A stretch of DNA of 64,000 bases from DASXYU01 sp036502295 (GTDB taxonomy: Bacteria > Actinomycetota > Actinomycetes > Mycobacteriales > Jatrophihabitantaceae). The notes below the pieces were generated by a model. The model did not search any database and was not told where the DNA came from. It saw nothing but the letters and a program-made list of their open reading frames with translations. A program made the translations under genes and the position numbers. The stretch spans positions 1 to 64,000 of the forward strand of contig DASXYU010000072.1 of assembly GCA_036502295.1 (NCBI GenBank), in the 5' to 3' direction. The first letter of the stretch is position 1; every line of letters starts with the position of its first letter. Shown in pieces: positions 1 to 8,497 of this stretch.

Positions 1-1143
1 GGCGAGTAATCCCGCGACCGTCTCTACGTCGTCGCGGTCCGGGAGCTCGACGTCCTCGAAGAGATCGGCGAGGTCTTCGACTGCGAGGCGCCCGCTGACC
101 CGCACGGTGTTCTCGTCTATACGCTCGACGGGGGGACGTTCGTCGTCGTACTCGTCCGCGATCTCACCGACGATCTCCTCGAGGACGTCCTCGATGGTGA
201 CGAGTCCGGCTGTGCCGCCGTACTCGTCGATCACCACCGCCATGTGCGTGCGGTGCCCCTGCATCTCGCGCAGCAGTTCGTCGACGGGCTTGGATTCGGG
301 CACGAACTCAGCGGGACGCATCACCTGGTCGACGGTGGTCTTCGATGCGTTGGAGGTGTCCTGCGCGCGGCGAGCGAGGTCCTTGAGGTACACGATGCCG
401 ACGACATCGTCGGCATTCTCGCCGATCACCGGTACACGACTGAAGCCGCTGCGCAGCGCGAGGGCGAGTGCTTGCGGCACGGTCTTGTTGCGCTCGATCC
501 AGACGATGTCGGTACGCGGCACCATGACTTCGCGTGCGATGGTGTCGCCGAGCTCGAAGACGGACTGGATCATCTCACGCTCGCTCTGCTCCACGACGCC
601 ACGTTCCTCGGCGAGGTCGACAAGCTCCCGCAGCTCGACCTCGGAGGCGAACGGGCCGTCCCGGAAGCCTTTGCCCGGTGTGAGCGCGTTACCGAAGACG
701 GTGAGGATTGAGGCGAGCGGGCCGAAGACCGAGCCGAGGATGCGGACCGCGCTCGCACCCGCGAGCGCCACCTGATTGGGGTGCTGTCGGCCGAGTGTTC
801 GCGGGCCGACACCGATGATTGCGTAGACGATCACCACCATCACCACGACCGTGAGGACGAGAACGTGCCAGTGGCTGCCCCACTGGGCAGTGGCGACCTG
901 TGCGGCGAGGACGGTGGCGGCGAGCTCGCACGTGACGCGCAGCATCAGCAGCAGGTTGGTGTAGCGGGCGCGGTCGGCGACCACGATATGCAGCGCCTTC
1001 GCACCCGGACGTTCCTCACGGAGGAATTCCTCGACCCGGGCAGCCGAAACGCGACCGAGGGCCGAGTCGACGCAGGCGAAAAGTCCGCCCAGCGGGATGA
1101 GCGCGATCGCGATGATCAGCGCGACTATGTCACCCGCGGTCAT
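1..1143 (-). CDS. CorC/HlyC family CBS-domain membrane protein, 3' end cut by window edge
   Basis: The minus frame is open from ATG at 1143 to the window edge (381 codons), so the stop lies outside. The N-terminus is a membrane segment (MTAGDIVALIIAIALIPLGG) of the CNNM/DUF21 type, followed by a CBS-pair region. The last visible residues, around RLAVEDLADLFEDVELPD, match the C-terminal CorC/HlyC transporter-associated domain, so nearly the whole protein is present. The family is described as magnesium/cobalt efflux proteins or 'hemolysin' homologues; substrate cannot be read from sequence. The start overlaps the ybeY stop as ATGA, so it is probably translationally coupled in a HIT-phoH-ybeY-corC series. 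An Rv2366c-like position supports the call. Confidence 0.9.
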   Translation of the reverse strand, partial: MTAGDIVALIIAIALIPLGGLFACVDSALGRVSAARVEEFLREERPGAKALHIVVADRARYTNLLLMLRVTCELAATVLAAQVATAQWGSHWHVLVLTVVVMVVIVYAIIGVGPRTLGRQHPNQVALAGASAVRILGSVFGPLASILTVFGNALTPGKGFRDGPFASEVELRELVDLAEERGVVEQSEREMIQSVFELGDTIAREVMVPRTDIVWIERNKTVPQALALALRSGFSRVPVIGENADDVVGIVYLKDLARRAQDTSNASKTTVDQVMRPAEFVPESKPVDELLREMQGHRTHMAVVIDEYGGTAGLVTIEDVLEEIVGEIADEYDDERPPVERIDENTVRVSGRLAVEDLADLFEDVELPDRDDVETVAGLLA

Positions 1144-1682
1144 CGCACGTCCCTCACTTCGCCTTTGGTGCCGGGCAGCGGCGCATGGATCGGGCCACGT
1201 CCCGACTCAGCGGACCAGGCCTGCACGAGCTTGGCCTGCAGTTCGAACATCTCGCGTTCTTCCTCGGCATCACCGTGGTCGAAGCCGAGCAGATGCAGGA
1301 TGCCGTGGGTCGCCAGCAGGTGCAGCTCAGCCTCGGTGGAGTGGCCCGCGTCCTTGGCCTGGGTCTGGGCGACAGTTGGGCAGAGGACCACGTCGCCGAG
1401 CAGCGCCTCGCCGAAGGTCTCGTCGGTGGACGGTGGCGCGCTGGGATCGAAGCGATCACCGGGAAGGTCGTCGCCGTCCATCGGAAAGGCCATCACGTCG
1501 GTCGGGCCCGGAAGGTCCATCCACTGCACGTGCAACTGGGCCATCGCGTCGGCATCGAGGAGGAGAACGGAGAGTTCGGCGAGCGGATTGATCTGCATCG
1601 CGTCGAGGACGAAGCGCCCCAGCGCGGCGAGCCCGACCTCGTCGACGACGAAGCCCGACTCGTTATGGATCTCGATCGTCAC
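1140..1682 (-). CDS. ybeY: Endoribonuclease YbeY (rRNA maturation factor)
   Basis: 180-residue single-domain zinc metalloprotein. The family signature is intact at residues 126-136 (HGILHLLGFDH), giving the three zinc-binding histidines H126, H130 and H136. YbeY acts in 16S rRNA 3'-end processing and 70S ribosome quality control in the cytoplasm. It starts at ATG 1682, 8 nt after the phoH stop, and its stop overlaps the next start, so it reads as the middle gene of an operon. The phoH-ybeY-corC order is conserved in many bacteria. Length is normal. Confidence 0.97.
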   Translation of the reverse strand: MTIEIHNESGFVVDEVGLAALGRFVLDAMQINPLAELSVLLLDADAMAQLHVQWMDLPGPTDVMAFPMDGDDLPGDRFDPSAPPSTDETFGEALLGDVVLCPTVAQTQAKDAGHSTEAELHLLATHGILHLLGFDHGDAEEEREMFELQAKLVQAWSAESGRGPIHAPLPGTKGEVRDVR

Positions 1683-1690
1683 CTTCGGCC

Positions 1691-2710
1691 CTATCGTCGG
1701 GGCTTGGCGCGATGCTGAGTCACAGGTTGAGGCTGGGCCGCGTCGAAGCGCTCGTACGCATCGACAATCTCGCCGACGAGTCGGTGGCGCACGACGTCGG
1801 TGGAAGTGAGAGTCGAGAAGTGCACGTCCTCCACGTCGCCGAGGATGTCGCGGATGATGCGCAGACCGCTCTGCGTTCCGCCCGGCAGGTCGACCTGGGT
1901 GACGTCGCCGGTGACGACGATCTTGCTGCCGAAACCAAGCCGGGTGAGGAACATCTTCATCTGCTCGGCGGTGGTGTTCTGTGCCTCGTCGAGAATGATG
2001 AAGGCGTCATTCAGCGTCCGTCCGCGCATGTACGCCAGCGGCGCGATCTCGATGGTGCCGGCCTGCATCAGACGCGGGATCGAGTCGGGATCGAGCATGT
2101 CGTGCAGTGCGTCGTAGAGCGGGCGCAGGTACGGGTCGATCTTGTCGATGAGCGTGCCCGGGAGGAAGCCGAGGCGCTCACCGGCTTCGACGGCGGGGCG
2201 GGTGAGGATGATGCGGCTTACCTGCTTGGCCTGCAACGCCTGCACTGCCTTCGCCACCGCAAGGTAGGTCTTGCCCGTGCCGGCGGGGCCGATGCCGAAG
2301 ACGATGGTGTGGTTGTCGATGGCGTCGACGTAACGCTTCTGATTCACCGTCTTGGGGCGGATGGTCTTTCCGCGACGGCTGAGGATGTCGAGGGTGAGCA
2401 CGTCGGCCGGCCGCTCCTCGGTGCCGGCAGTGAGCATGCCCAGGATGCGGTGAACCACGTCGGGGCTGAGCTGCTGGCCGTCCTTGATAAGGGCGAGAAG
2501 GTCGTCGATGAGCTGTGCGGCGATCGCGTTGTCCGCAGGTGCGCCGGTGATGGTGATCTCGTTGCCGCGGACGTGAATGTCGCTGGCGACGGACTTTTCG
2601 ATCACCTGGAGTAGTTCATCGCGGGATCCGAGCAGCGAAACCATCGCTTGATCACCCGGAACGGTGATACTGATCGAGACGGGCTCAATCGGATTGCTAG
2701 CTTCGGACAA
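1691..2710 (-). CDS. phoH: PhoH family ATPase (PhoH-like protein)
   Basis: P-loop ATPase of the PhoH/RhaA type. Walker A is GPAGTGKT near residues 141-148 and Walker B is IILDEAQ. The N-terminal part (VSLLGSRDELL..ISDIHVRGNEI-like) is the KH-like region usual for PhoH1. I prefer a TTG start at 2710 because AGAAGGGG lies 4 nt upstream; an ATG at 2743 is also in frame (350 residues) but has no visible ribosome site. The gene is followed by ybeY after 8 nt. A 14-bp direct repeat lies just upstream of the preferred start. PhoH proteins are linked to RNA metabolism; exact substrate is unknown. Confidence 0.93.
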   Translation of the reverse strand: MSEASNPIEPVSISITVPGDQAMVSLLGSRDELLQVIEKSVASDIHVRGNEITITGAPADNAIAAQLIDDLLALIKDGQQLSPDVVHRILGMLTAGTEERPADVLTLDILSRRGKTIRPKTVNQKRYVDAIDNHTIVFGIGPAGTGKTYLAVAKAVQALQAKQVSRIILTRPAVEAGERLGFLPGTLIDKIDPYLRPLYDALHDMLDPDSIPRLMQAGTIEIAPLAYMRGRTLNDAFIILDEAQNTTAEQMKMFLTRLGFGSKIVVTGDVTQVDLPGGTQSGLRIIRDILGDVEDVHFSTLTSTDVVRHRLVGEIVDAYERFDAAQPQPVTQHRAKPRR

Positions 2711-2799
2711 GTCGCCCCTTCTGCGATAGCGGATGTCAAGCATCAGTCTGCGATAGCGGAAGCAGGCGTTTGCCTGCTCGGAATCGGGACAAATTCAGT

Positions 2800-3150
2800 T
2801 TACCCAGGCGGCCACTGCAATTGCCTACCTGCGAGAACATGGCCGTGGACGTGAAACACGCTCTGGCCGGAGCCTGTTCCCGTATTGAAGACGGTGCGGA
2901 AGTGTTCAAGCTCCAAATGCCTGGCGACCTGGGCGACGCCGTGTAGCAGGTCCGCGGCCGCCTCAGGGTCTTCTCCGGCCTCGGCGATGTCCGCCACGTG
3001 CTTGCGCGGGATGACGAGGACGTGCGTCGGCGCCTGTGGATTGATGTCCGCGAAAGCCACGGCGCGCTCGTCCTCCCAGACGATGGTCGCGGGGATATCG
3101 CCCGCAGAGATCTTGCAGAAGAGACAGTCTTCGACTGCTGACTGGGCCAT
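2800..3150 (-). CDS. HIT-domain (histidine triad) nucleotide-binding protein
   Basis: 116-residue histidine-triad hydrolase. The triad FHVHGHVLAGR puts H100, H102 and H104 in the active site. C9/C12 (CLFC) and H51 complete the usual HINT/PKCI zinc-type layout. The family hydrolyses nucleotide phosphoramidates; the natural substrate is unknown here. It precedes phoH by 89 nt on the same strand. A TACGCT hexamer (3157-3162) lies 6 nt upstream of the ATG, so the mRNA is probably leaderless. Confidence 0.95.
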   Translation of the reverse strand: MAQSAVEDCLFCKISAGDIPATIVWEDERAVAFADINPQAPTHVLVIPRKHVADIAEAGEDPEAAADLLHGVAQVARHLELEHFRTVFNTGTGSGQSVFHVHGHVLAGRQLQWPPG

Positions 3151-3156
3151 GTGCGG

Positions 3157-3162
3157 AGCGTA
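3157..3162 (-). promoter_or_regulatory. -10 box TACGCT for the HIT gene (leaderless)
   Basis: TACGCT on the minus strand, 6 nt upstream of ATG 3150. It fits TANNNT; no ribosome site is visible. Confidence 0.5.
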
Positions 3163-3214
3163 ACGTCCACGCCGCCCAACGCTGAGCTGCTCAAGATTCG
3201 GTTACTCATGGGGC

Positions 3215-3256
3215 TTGCCTCCCTTCACAGGTCACGCTATATTAGAACACGTGTTC
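3215..3256 (+). promoter_or_regulatory. Promoter with overlapping SOS (LexA) box
   Basis: -35 TTGCCT (3215-3220), 17-nt spacer, -10 TATATT (3238-3243). The perfect palindrome GAACACGTGTTC (3245-3256) overlaps the expected transcription start and the GTG codon at 3251. GAAC-N4-GTTC is the core of the Gram-positive/mycobacterial SOS box. LexA-controlled boxes upstream of DUF222/13E12-type genes are known in M. tuberculosis, so DNA-damage control of the downstream gene is the natural inference. Confidence 0.7.
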
Positions 3257-4615
3257 GAGTCAACCGTGGAGTCGTCAGGCCGTGCAGCTGTAGCCCAGCT
3301 GCGTGTCGCTGTCGATGAGTTGCTTGAGTTGAATCTCACCTTGCTACCTAGTACCGACGTTCTTGACCTCGTGCGCGAAATGGAGGTCGAGGTGCGACGC
3401 CTGGCCGCCGTCGATCAGCGCAACCTCGCCGAACTTGAGCAGCGACATCTGGCCGCCGAGATGCGCGTCCGAGATACCCGTGCGTTGCTCATCGACATGC
3501 TGCGCATCGACCCACACGAGGCCAAGCGCCGCGTCGAACTCGCCCGCGACCTCGGCCCACGACGCACGCTGACCGGCGAAGCGCTCGATCCGATCTTTCC
3601 GGCGGTCGCTGCCGCGGTCGCTTCGGGCGAGGTCTCCCTCGGCCATGCGCAGAAGATCGTGCAGTTCACCGAGCAGCTCCCGCCACACATCGATCCCCCG
3701 GCGATCGCTGACCTGCAAGCACTTCTGCTCGATACCGCGGCTCACACCTACCCGGCGAATGTCGGCGCTCGCGCCACCGCACTGCTCGCCCATATCGACC
3801 AAGATGGCACCGAGCCCCGTGACGAAGCACTCCAGAGACGCCGCTCGTTCACTCTGTACACGGGCTCCGACGGCTGGTCCAAGGCGAGCGGCTTTCTTTC
3901 CCCCCGTCTCACCGCTGTCGTGAAGACCGTTCTCGACTCCCTCGCCGCTCCGGCCCCCGCTGAAGATCGGACACCCGATCCCCGCAGCCACGCCCAGCGC
4001 TGTCACGACGGATTGCAAGATGCACTCGAACGAGTGCTGCGCAGCGGTGATCTGCCCGACGTGGGCGGTGCGCCCGTGACGATCCTGGTGACAGTGCAGG
4101 AAGGCGACCTACGCCGGCGTGTCGGCCACGCGGTCACGGCCCACGGCGACCTGCTTCCCATCAAGACTCTCGTCGCAATGGCCGGCGACGCCGAACTGAT
4201 CCCGACCTACCTCAACGACACCGGCGGGATCATGGCGTACGGCCGGGCGAAACGCCTCGCCACCCCGGCGCAGCGCCGAGCCCTTGCTGCACGGGACGGC
4301 GGATGTTCAAGACCTGGATGCACGGCACCACCGGGCTGGTGCGAAGCCCACCACGTCCTGCTCTGGTCAGAAGGCGGCGGCACCGACCTGTCGAACATGA
4401 CACTCGTCTGCCCCCGGGATCATCGGCTGCTCGATAGCGGCGGCACCCCTGCCGACAAGGACGTAGTCGGCGGGGGAGGTTGGGAATGTGTAATGCAAGA
4501 CGGCGTCCCGCACTGGCGCCCACCCACCTGGATCGACCCAGACCGACATCCTCGAAGAAACATCGCACACCACCACGAACCGCGATTCAGCGAGCAGACT
4601 GAGCGTGGGAGGTAG
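3251..4615 (+). CDS. DUF222 / HNH endonuclease domain protein (13E12-repeat type)
   Basis: 454 residues from GTG 3251. The N-terminal two-thirds is DUF222. The C-terminus is an HNH domain with CSRPGC..CEAHHV and a downstream PRDHRLL, carrying paired zinc cysteines and the catalytic histidines. The TTG at 3215 is in frame but forms the likely -35 box, so it cannot be the start. The GTG sits 7 nt after the -10, implying a leaderless SOS-inducible mRNA. Function of the family is not established; nuclease activity is inferred from the HNH residues. A broken relative lies at 43.2-43.9 kb, so the family is mobile or repeated in this genome. Confidence 0.88.
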   Translation: MFESTVESSGRAAVAQLRVAVDELLELNLTLLPSTDVLDLVREMEVEVRRLAAVDQRNLAELEQRHLAAEMRVRDTRALLIDMLRIDPHEAKRRVELARDLGPRRTLTGEALDPIFPAVAAAVASGEVSLGHAQKIVQFTEQLPPHIDPPAIADLQALLLDTAAHTYPANVGARATALLAHIDQDGTEPRDEALQRRRSFTLYTGSDGWSKASGFLSPRLTAVVKTVLDSLAAPAPAEDRTPDPRSHAQRCHDGLQDALERVLRSGDLPDVGGAPVTILVTVQEGDLRRRVGHAVTAHGDLLPIKTLVAMAGDAELIPTYLNDTGGIMAYGRAKRLATPAQRRALAARDGGCSRPGCTAPPGWCEAHHVLLWSEGGGTDLSNMTLVCPRDHRLLDSGGTPADKDVVGGGGWECVMQDGVPHWRPPTWIDPDRHPRRNIAHHHEPRFSEQTERGR

Positions 4616-4790
4616 CTATTTCGTCGTTCACCTGCGACGAGTTGCCACCGTCGATTCGGTCGCAAACCGATCCGCACCCATAGAACGCTCGCTCTGCCGT
4701 ACCTGCGACCTCGACCTCACCGCGACAGCTGCTTGGGCGATAGTCGGCGGCGTCCCGGCAGCTGTCAGTGCCCTAGCTGGTTTCGGCGAG

Positions 4791-5159
4791 TCAGCGCAGC
4801 GGGATCGCGGCAAACGTGAGGTCCAGCGTCCCCTGGTGAAAGCGGATCTGCCAGCCGCGAGACGCACCGTCGATCCAGATCGAACTTCGCAGAGAACTCC
4901 GCGCGCCCCGAATGCGATAGGTGACGAGCACGACGCCATCTCCGATCCATCGCGCCGCGAGGTCCTCGATAACGCCCGACACGTCTGGGCTCTCGGCGAG
5001 CGCCTCGATGATCGACGTCTTGTTCCAGACGCTGCCCGAGCCTCCGAACTCCAGGAAGTCGTCGTGCAGCAGCGCGGTGACGGCCGCACGATCAGCGCGA
5101 ACTGCCGGGTCGAGCAGCCGCAGTTCCAGGGCGATGACGGCGCCGAGCACTTCAGGCAT
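4791..5159 (-). CDS. SnoaL-like / DUF4440 (NTF2 fold) protein
   Basis: 122 residues. The pattern ALELRLLDPAVRADRAAVTALLHDDFLEFGGSG is the helical start and first strand of the DUF4440/SnoaL-like NTF2 fold. IHQGT/FHQGTL near the end is the usual closing strand. ATG 5159 is 4 nt downstream of the rsmE stop, so it is probably co-transcribed with rsmE. No catalytic function can be assigned: the family includes enzymes, binding proteins and immunity-like proteins. The 175 nt between it and the convergent DUF222 gene holds nothing I recognise. Confidence 0.8.
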   Translation of the reverse strand: MPEVLGAVIALELRLLDPAVRADRAAVTALLHDDFLEFGGSGSVWNKTSIIEALAESPDVSGVIEDLAARWIGDGVVLVTYRIRGARSSLRSSIWIDGASRGWQIRFHQGTLDLTFAAIPLR

Positions 5160-5163
5160 CAGC

Positions 5164-5895
5164 TCACACCCAACGGTCGAGGCGCAGGGAAAGGGCGGCA
5201 AGGGCCGCAGCGCCCGCCGTTGACGTACGCAGGACGGACTCCCCCAACCGCACGGCAACCGCGCCGGCACCGATGAAATGCGCGAGTTCGCCATCGCTGA
5301 TGCCACCCTCCGGCCCCACCACCACGACAACGTCCCGCCCCGCGGACAGGGTCACCGAGCCGATCCCGTGCTGGGCCGATTCGTGCAATACGAGCCCGGT
5401 CGAACCGGCAAGAATCGCAGCGACCTGCTCGGTCGACGCCAGCTCCGCCACCAGCGGCACTCGCGCGCGCCGCGACTGCTTTGCCGCCTCTGCCGCCGTC
5501 CTGCGCCATTTCTCCAGCGCCTTCGCGCCGCGGGCACCGTCCCACCGCACGATCGAGCGCGACGCAGCCCACGGCACGATCTCATCCACCCCGAGTTCGG
5601 TCATCACCTCGACCGCAAGGTCGGCGCGCTCCCCCTTCGGCAGCGCCTGCACGACCACCAACCGCGGCGTCGGCTCCGGCACCGCACGCCTCGCCATCAC
5701 GCTCAACCGCAGACCATCTGGCAACACCTCGGCCACGGCGCACTCCGCCACCGCGCCGCGACCGTCTGAGATGAGCACCCGCTCGCCCACGCCAAGGCGC
5801 TTCACTCGCGCCGCATGGCGTCCCTCATCGCCCGTCAGCGAGATCGACTCCCCCGCCGGCAGCGGGTCGAGGAGGAACAGCGGCGCTGTGCTCAT
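5164..5895 (-). CDS. rsmE: 16S rRNA (uracil(1498)-N3)-methyltransferase
   Basis: 243-residue SPOUT methyltransferase. It has an N-terminal PUA-like region and a C-terminal trefoil-knot SAM site with GPEGGISDGEL and RLGESVLRTSTA, the two hallmark RsmE motifs. It methylates U1498 in helix 44 of 16S rRNA using S-adenosylmethionine. It follows dnaJ on the same strand (40 nt gap) as in Rv2372c-Rv2374c. ATG start and normal length. Confidence 0.95.
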   Translation of the reverse strand: MSTAPLFLLDPLPAGESISLTGDEGRHAARVKRLGVGERVLISDGRGAVAECAVAEVLPDGLRLSVMARRAVPEPTPRLVVVQALPKGERADLAVEVMTELGVDEIVPWAASRSIVRWDGARGAKALEKWRRTAAEAAKQSRRARVPLVAELASTEQVAAILAGSTGLVLHESAQHGIGSVTLSAGRDVVVVVGPEGGISDGELAHFIGAGAVAVRLGESVLRTSTAGAAALAALSLRLDRWV

Positions 5896-5935
5896 CGGAG
5901 ATGAGCGATCGGTATGAGTCTCATCGAGTGGGCTG

Positions 5936-7072
5936 TCAGCCCGTGAATGCGTCGCGGATCTTGCCGAAGAGGCCGTTGTTCTTCGTCACCGCGGCAACGT
6001 CCTCCCGGCGCAGCGCCGCGAGCTCGCGCAGCAGGCGCTCCTGCTCGTCGTCCAACCGGGTCGGCGTCCGGACCTCAAGGTGCACATGTAGATCGCCGCG
6101 GGCCGTCGAGCGCAACCGCGGTATGCCCTTGCCCCGCAGCGTGATGATCTGGCCGTTCTGCGTCCCAGCGCGGATGTCCAGCTTCTCCTCGCCATCCAGC
6201 GTGCTGAGGACGAGATCGGTGCCGAGTGCGGCAGCCGTCATCGGCACCGCGACAGTGCAGTGCAGGTCCGAACCCTCGCGGACGAAGGTGTCGTGCCGCT
6301 GCTCGGAGACTTCGATGTAGAGGTCGCCCGCGGGACCGCCACCGGGGCCGACCTCGCCCTGGCCAGTGAGCCGGATCCGCATCCCGTCCTCGATGCCCGC
6401 CGGCACTTCGACGGTGATGGTGCGCCGAGCACGTACCCGGCCATCGGCGTTGCAGGTCGGGCACGGCGAAGGAATCTGCTCCCCGGTCCCCGCACACGCA
6501 GTGCAGGCCCGAGTCGTCATCACCTGGCCGAGGAACGAGCGCTGCACGGTCTGGATCTCTCCGGCGCCGCCGCAGACCGTGCAGGTCCGCGTGGTCGTCC
6601 CCGGTGCCGTCCCCCCGCCGTGGCAGGTCTCGCAGAGCACCGCGGTCTCGACCGTCACGTCGCGACGGGTCCCGAACGCGGCATCTTCCAGTGTGAGCGT
6701 CATCTGCAGCAGTGCGTCCGAACCCTGACGGCGTCGCGAACGCTTGCCGCTCCGGGCACCACCGGTGCCGGAACCGAAGAACGCCTCGAAGACGTCGCCG
6801 AAGCCACCGAAGCCACCACCGAACGGGTTGCCGGCGGCTCCACCGCCCTGCGAGAGCGGGTCGCCACCGAGGTCCACCACGCGGCGCTTCTCGGGATCCG
6901 AGAGCACCTCGTAGGCAGTGGTGACCTCTTTGAACCGCTCCTGTGCGTGCGAGTCGGGGTTGATGTCGGGGTGCAGCTCACGAGCGAGTTTGCGGTAGGC
7001 CCGCTTGATCTCCTCCGGCGTCGCGTCCTTCTGCACACCCAGCAGGGCGTAGTAGTCGCGCGGCGCAGTCAC
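5936..7072 (-). CDS. dnaJ: Chaperone DnaJ (Hsp40, DnaJ2 type)
   Basis: 378 residues: J-domain with HPD (RELHPDINPDS), a Gly/Phe-rich linker, four CxxCxGxG-type zinc repeats (CETCHGGG, CTVCGGAG, CTACAGTG, CPTCNADG), then the C-terminal substrate-binding domains. It stimulates DnaK ATPase. GTG start at 7072. A TAAACT hexamer lies 6 nt upstream in the 16-nt gap after hrcA, so it may have its own leaderless promoter as well as read-through from hrcA. Confidence 0.96.
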   Translation of the reverse strand: MTAPRDYYALLGVQKDATPEEIKRAYRKLARELHPDINPDSHAQERFKEVTTAYEVLSDPEKRRVVDLGGDPLSQGGGAAGNPFGGGFGGFGDVFEAFFGSGTGGARSGKRSRRRQGSDALLQMTLTLEDAAFGTRRDVTVETAVLCETCHGGGTAPGTTTRTCTVCGGAGEIQTVQRSFLGQVMTTRACTACAGTGEQIPSPCPTCNADGRVRARRTITVEVPAGIEDGMRIRLTGQGEVGPGGGPAGDLYIEVSEQRHDTFVREGSDLHCTVAVPMTAAALGTDLVLSTLDGEEKLDIRAGTQNGQIITLRGKGIPRLRSTARGDLHVHLEVRTPTRLDDEQERLLRELAALRREDVAAVTKNNGLFGKIRDAFTG

Positions 7073-7078
7073 GTGATC

Positions 7079-7084
7079 AGTTTA
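7079..7084 (-). promoter_or_regulatory. -10 box TAAACT for dnaJ (leaderless)
   Basis: TAAACT, 6 nt before GTG 7072, in the hrcA-dnaJ gap. Confidence 0.45.
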
Positions 7085-7088
7085 CGGG

Positions 7089-8108
7089 TCACCGTTCTTC
7101 GATGAGTTCGCCCACATAACGCGCGACAGCCGCGACCCGCGCCATCGTGTGCGCGTAGTCCATCCGCCGCGGGCCGAGCACACCGACCGCACCCACCGGC
7201 GCGCCCCGCACCCCGTACCCGGTGCTCACCACGGAAGCCGACGTCAGCCCCTCGTGCTCGTTCTCATTGCCGATGCGCACCAGCACCCGATTGGTCGCCA
7301 CCGACTGGTCGAGCAGTCGCAGCAGCACGACCTGCTCCTCCAGTGCCTCCAGCACCGGGCGGATCGCCGGGAAGTCCAGCGAGTTCTCGGTGAGGTTCAC
7401 CGTACCGCCCAGGACGAGCCGCTCGCTGCTCGGCTCGACCAACGCCTCCAGCAGTACCGCCGACAGCGTCGCGAGCAGGCCCCGCAGGTCTGCCCCGACC
7501 TGATCAGGCAGCTCCTCGATGAGGGCGGGCGCCTCGGAGAGCGGACGGTCGCGCAGCGTCGCGTTCAGCGTGTTGCGTAGGTCGGAGACCTGCTCCGCGG
7601 GCACCGGCACCGGCAGTTCGACGACGCGCTGCTCGACCCGTCCGGTGTCGGTGATGAGGACGAGCATCAGCCGCGTCGTCGAGACAGGCACCACCTCGAG
7701 GTGGCGTACCCGCGAGCGGGACAGCGACGGATAGCGCACCACCGCCACGTTGCGGGTGAGCTGCGCCAGCGCCTTCACCGCGCGGTGCAGCACGTCGTCG
7801 AGGTCGACTGCGTCATCGAGGAATGCGGTGATCGCGCGACGCTCGGCCGACGAGAGCGGCTTGATGTCGGTGAGGCGATCGACGAAGAGGCGATAGCCTG
7901 CATCGGTCGGCACGCGACCTGCGCTGGTATGCGGCTGGGCGATGAGCCCCTCCTCCTCCAGCACCGCCATGTCGTTTCGAATGGTGGCCGGAGAGACGCC
8001 GAGGTTGTGGCGATCGGCGAGGGCCTTGCTGCCGACGGGTTCGTTGGTGGAGATGAAGTCGGCGACGATCGCGCGCAAGACCTCGACCCTGCGGTCCTCG
8101 TTCGCCAC
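7089..8108 (-). CDS. hrcA: Heat-inducible transcription repressor HrcA
   Basis: 339 residues from GTG 8108, chosen because TGGAGG lies 6 nt upstream; a longer reading to 8168 is possible but unsupported. The N-terminal winged helix (RRVEVLRAIVADFISTNEPVG, then SPATIRNDMAVLEE) is typical of HrcA. The C-terminal GAF-like and inserted dimerisation region follows. HrcA normally represses groE/dnaK operons by binding CIRCE. I see no TTAGCACTC-N9-GAGTGCTAA element in the 74 nt upstream, so autoregulation is not apparent. Upstream of dnaJ and rsmE as in mycobacteria. Confidence 0.95.
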   Translation of the reverse strand: MANEDRRVEVLRAIVADFISTNEPVGSKALADRHNLGVSPATIRNDMAVLEEEGLIAQPHTSAGRVPTDAGYRLFVDRLTDIKPLSSAERRAITAFLDDAVDLDDVLHRAVKALAQLTRNVAVVRYPSLSRSRVRHLEVVPVSTTRLMLVLITDTGRVEQRVVELPVPVPAEQVSDLRNTLNATLRDRPLSEAPALIEELPDQVGADLRGLLATLSAVLLEALVEPSSERLVLGGTVNLTENSLDFPAIRPVLEALEEQVVLLRLLDQSVATNRVLVRIGNENEHEGLTSASVVSTGYGVRGAPVGAVGVLGPRRMDYAHTMARVAAVARYVGELIEER

Positions 8109-8169
8109 GACGTGCCTCCAATCCGCGTCCAGCTTAGTTCGGCGGACGTCGATCGTTCGCGACCGCAAG

Positions 8170-8175
8170 TACCCT
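8170..8175 (+). promoter_or_regulatory. -10 box TACCCT (leaderless)
   Basis: TACCCT, 7 nt before GTG 8183; divergent from hrcA. Confidence 0.5.
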
Positions 8176-8182
8176 GCGAACT

Positions 8183-8497
8183 GTGATCTTCAAACGGGTC
8201 GGCGAGGGACGTCCTTACCCGGATCATGGCCTCTCCGGCCGCGACTGGGCCAATGTCGCGCCCCGCACGGTGCGCCTCGACGAACTCGTCACCACCAAGC
8301 GCGAACTGGCGCTGGACCGCCTGCTCGAAGAGGACTCCACCTTCTACGGCGATCTCTTCCCGCACGCCGTCCTCTGGCAACGCGAGTTCTACCTCGAGGA
8401 CGGTCTGCACCGCGCCCTGCGCGCCGCGCTCGAACAGCGCAACACCATCCACGTCCGCGTCCTGGACCTGGATGCCCTTAAGCCATCAGCTCTCTGA
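8183..8497 (+). CDS. Conserved actinobacterial hypothetical protein (Rv2375-like)
   Basis: 104 residues from GTG 8183, no recognised catalytic motif. The sequence is acidic and contains TTKRELALDRLLEEDSTFYGDLFPHAVLW. It is divergent from hrcA exactly where M. tuberculosis has the short conserved protein Rv2375, so I regard it as that orthologue by position and length (from memory). No signal peptide or membrane segment. It converges on hemW with a 20-nt overlap. Function unknown. Confidence 0.8.
   Translation: MIFKRVGEGRPYPDHGLSGRDWANVAPRTVRLDELVTTKRELALDRLLEEDSTFYGDLFPHAVLWQREFYLEDGLHRALRAALEQRNTIHVRVLDLDALKPSAL

Noticed and set aside
8109..8182. CIRCE operator upstream of hrcA
   Set aside because: No TTAGCACTC-N9-GAGTGCTAA or near match is present in the gap.
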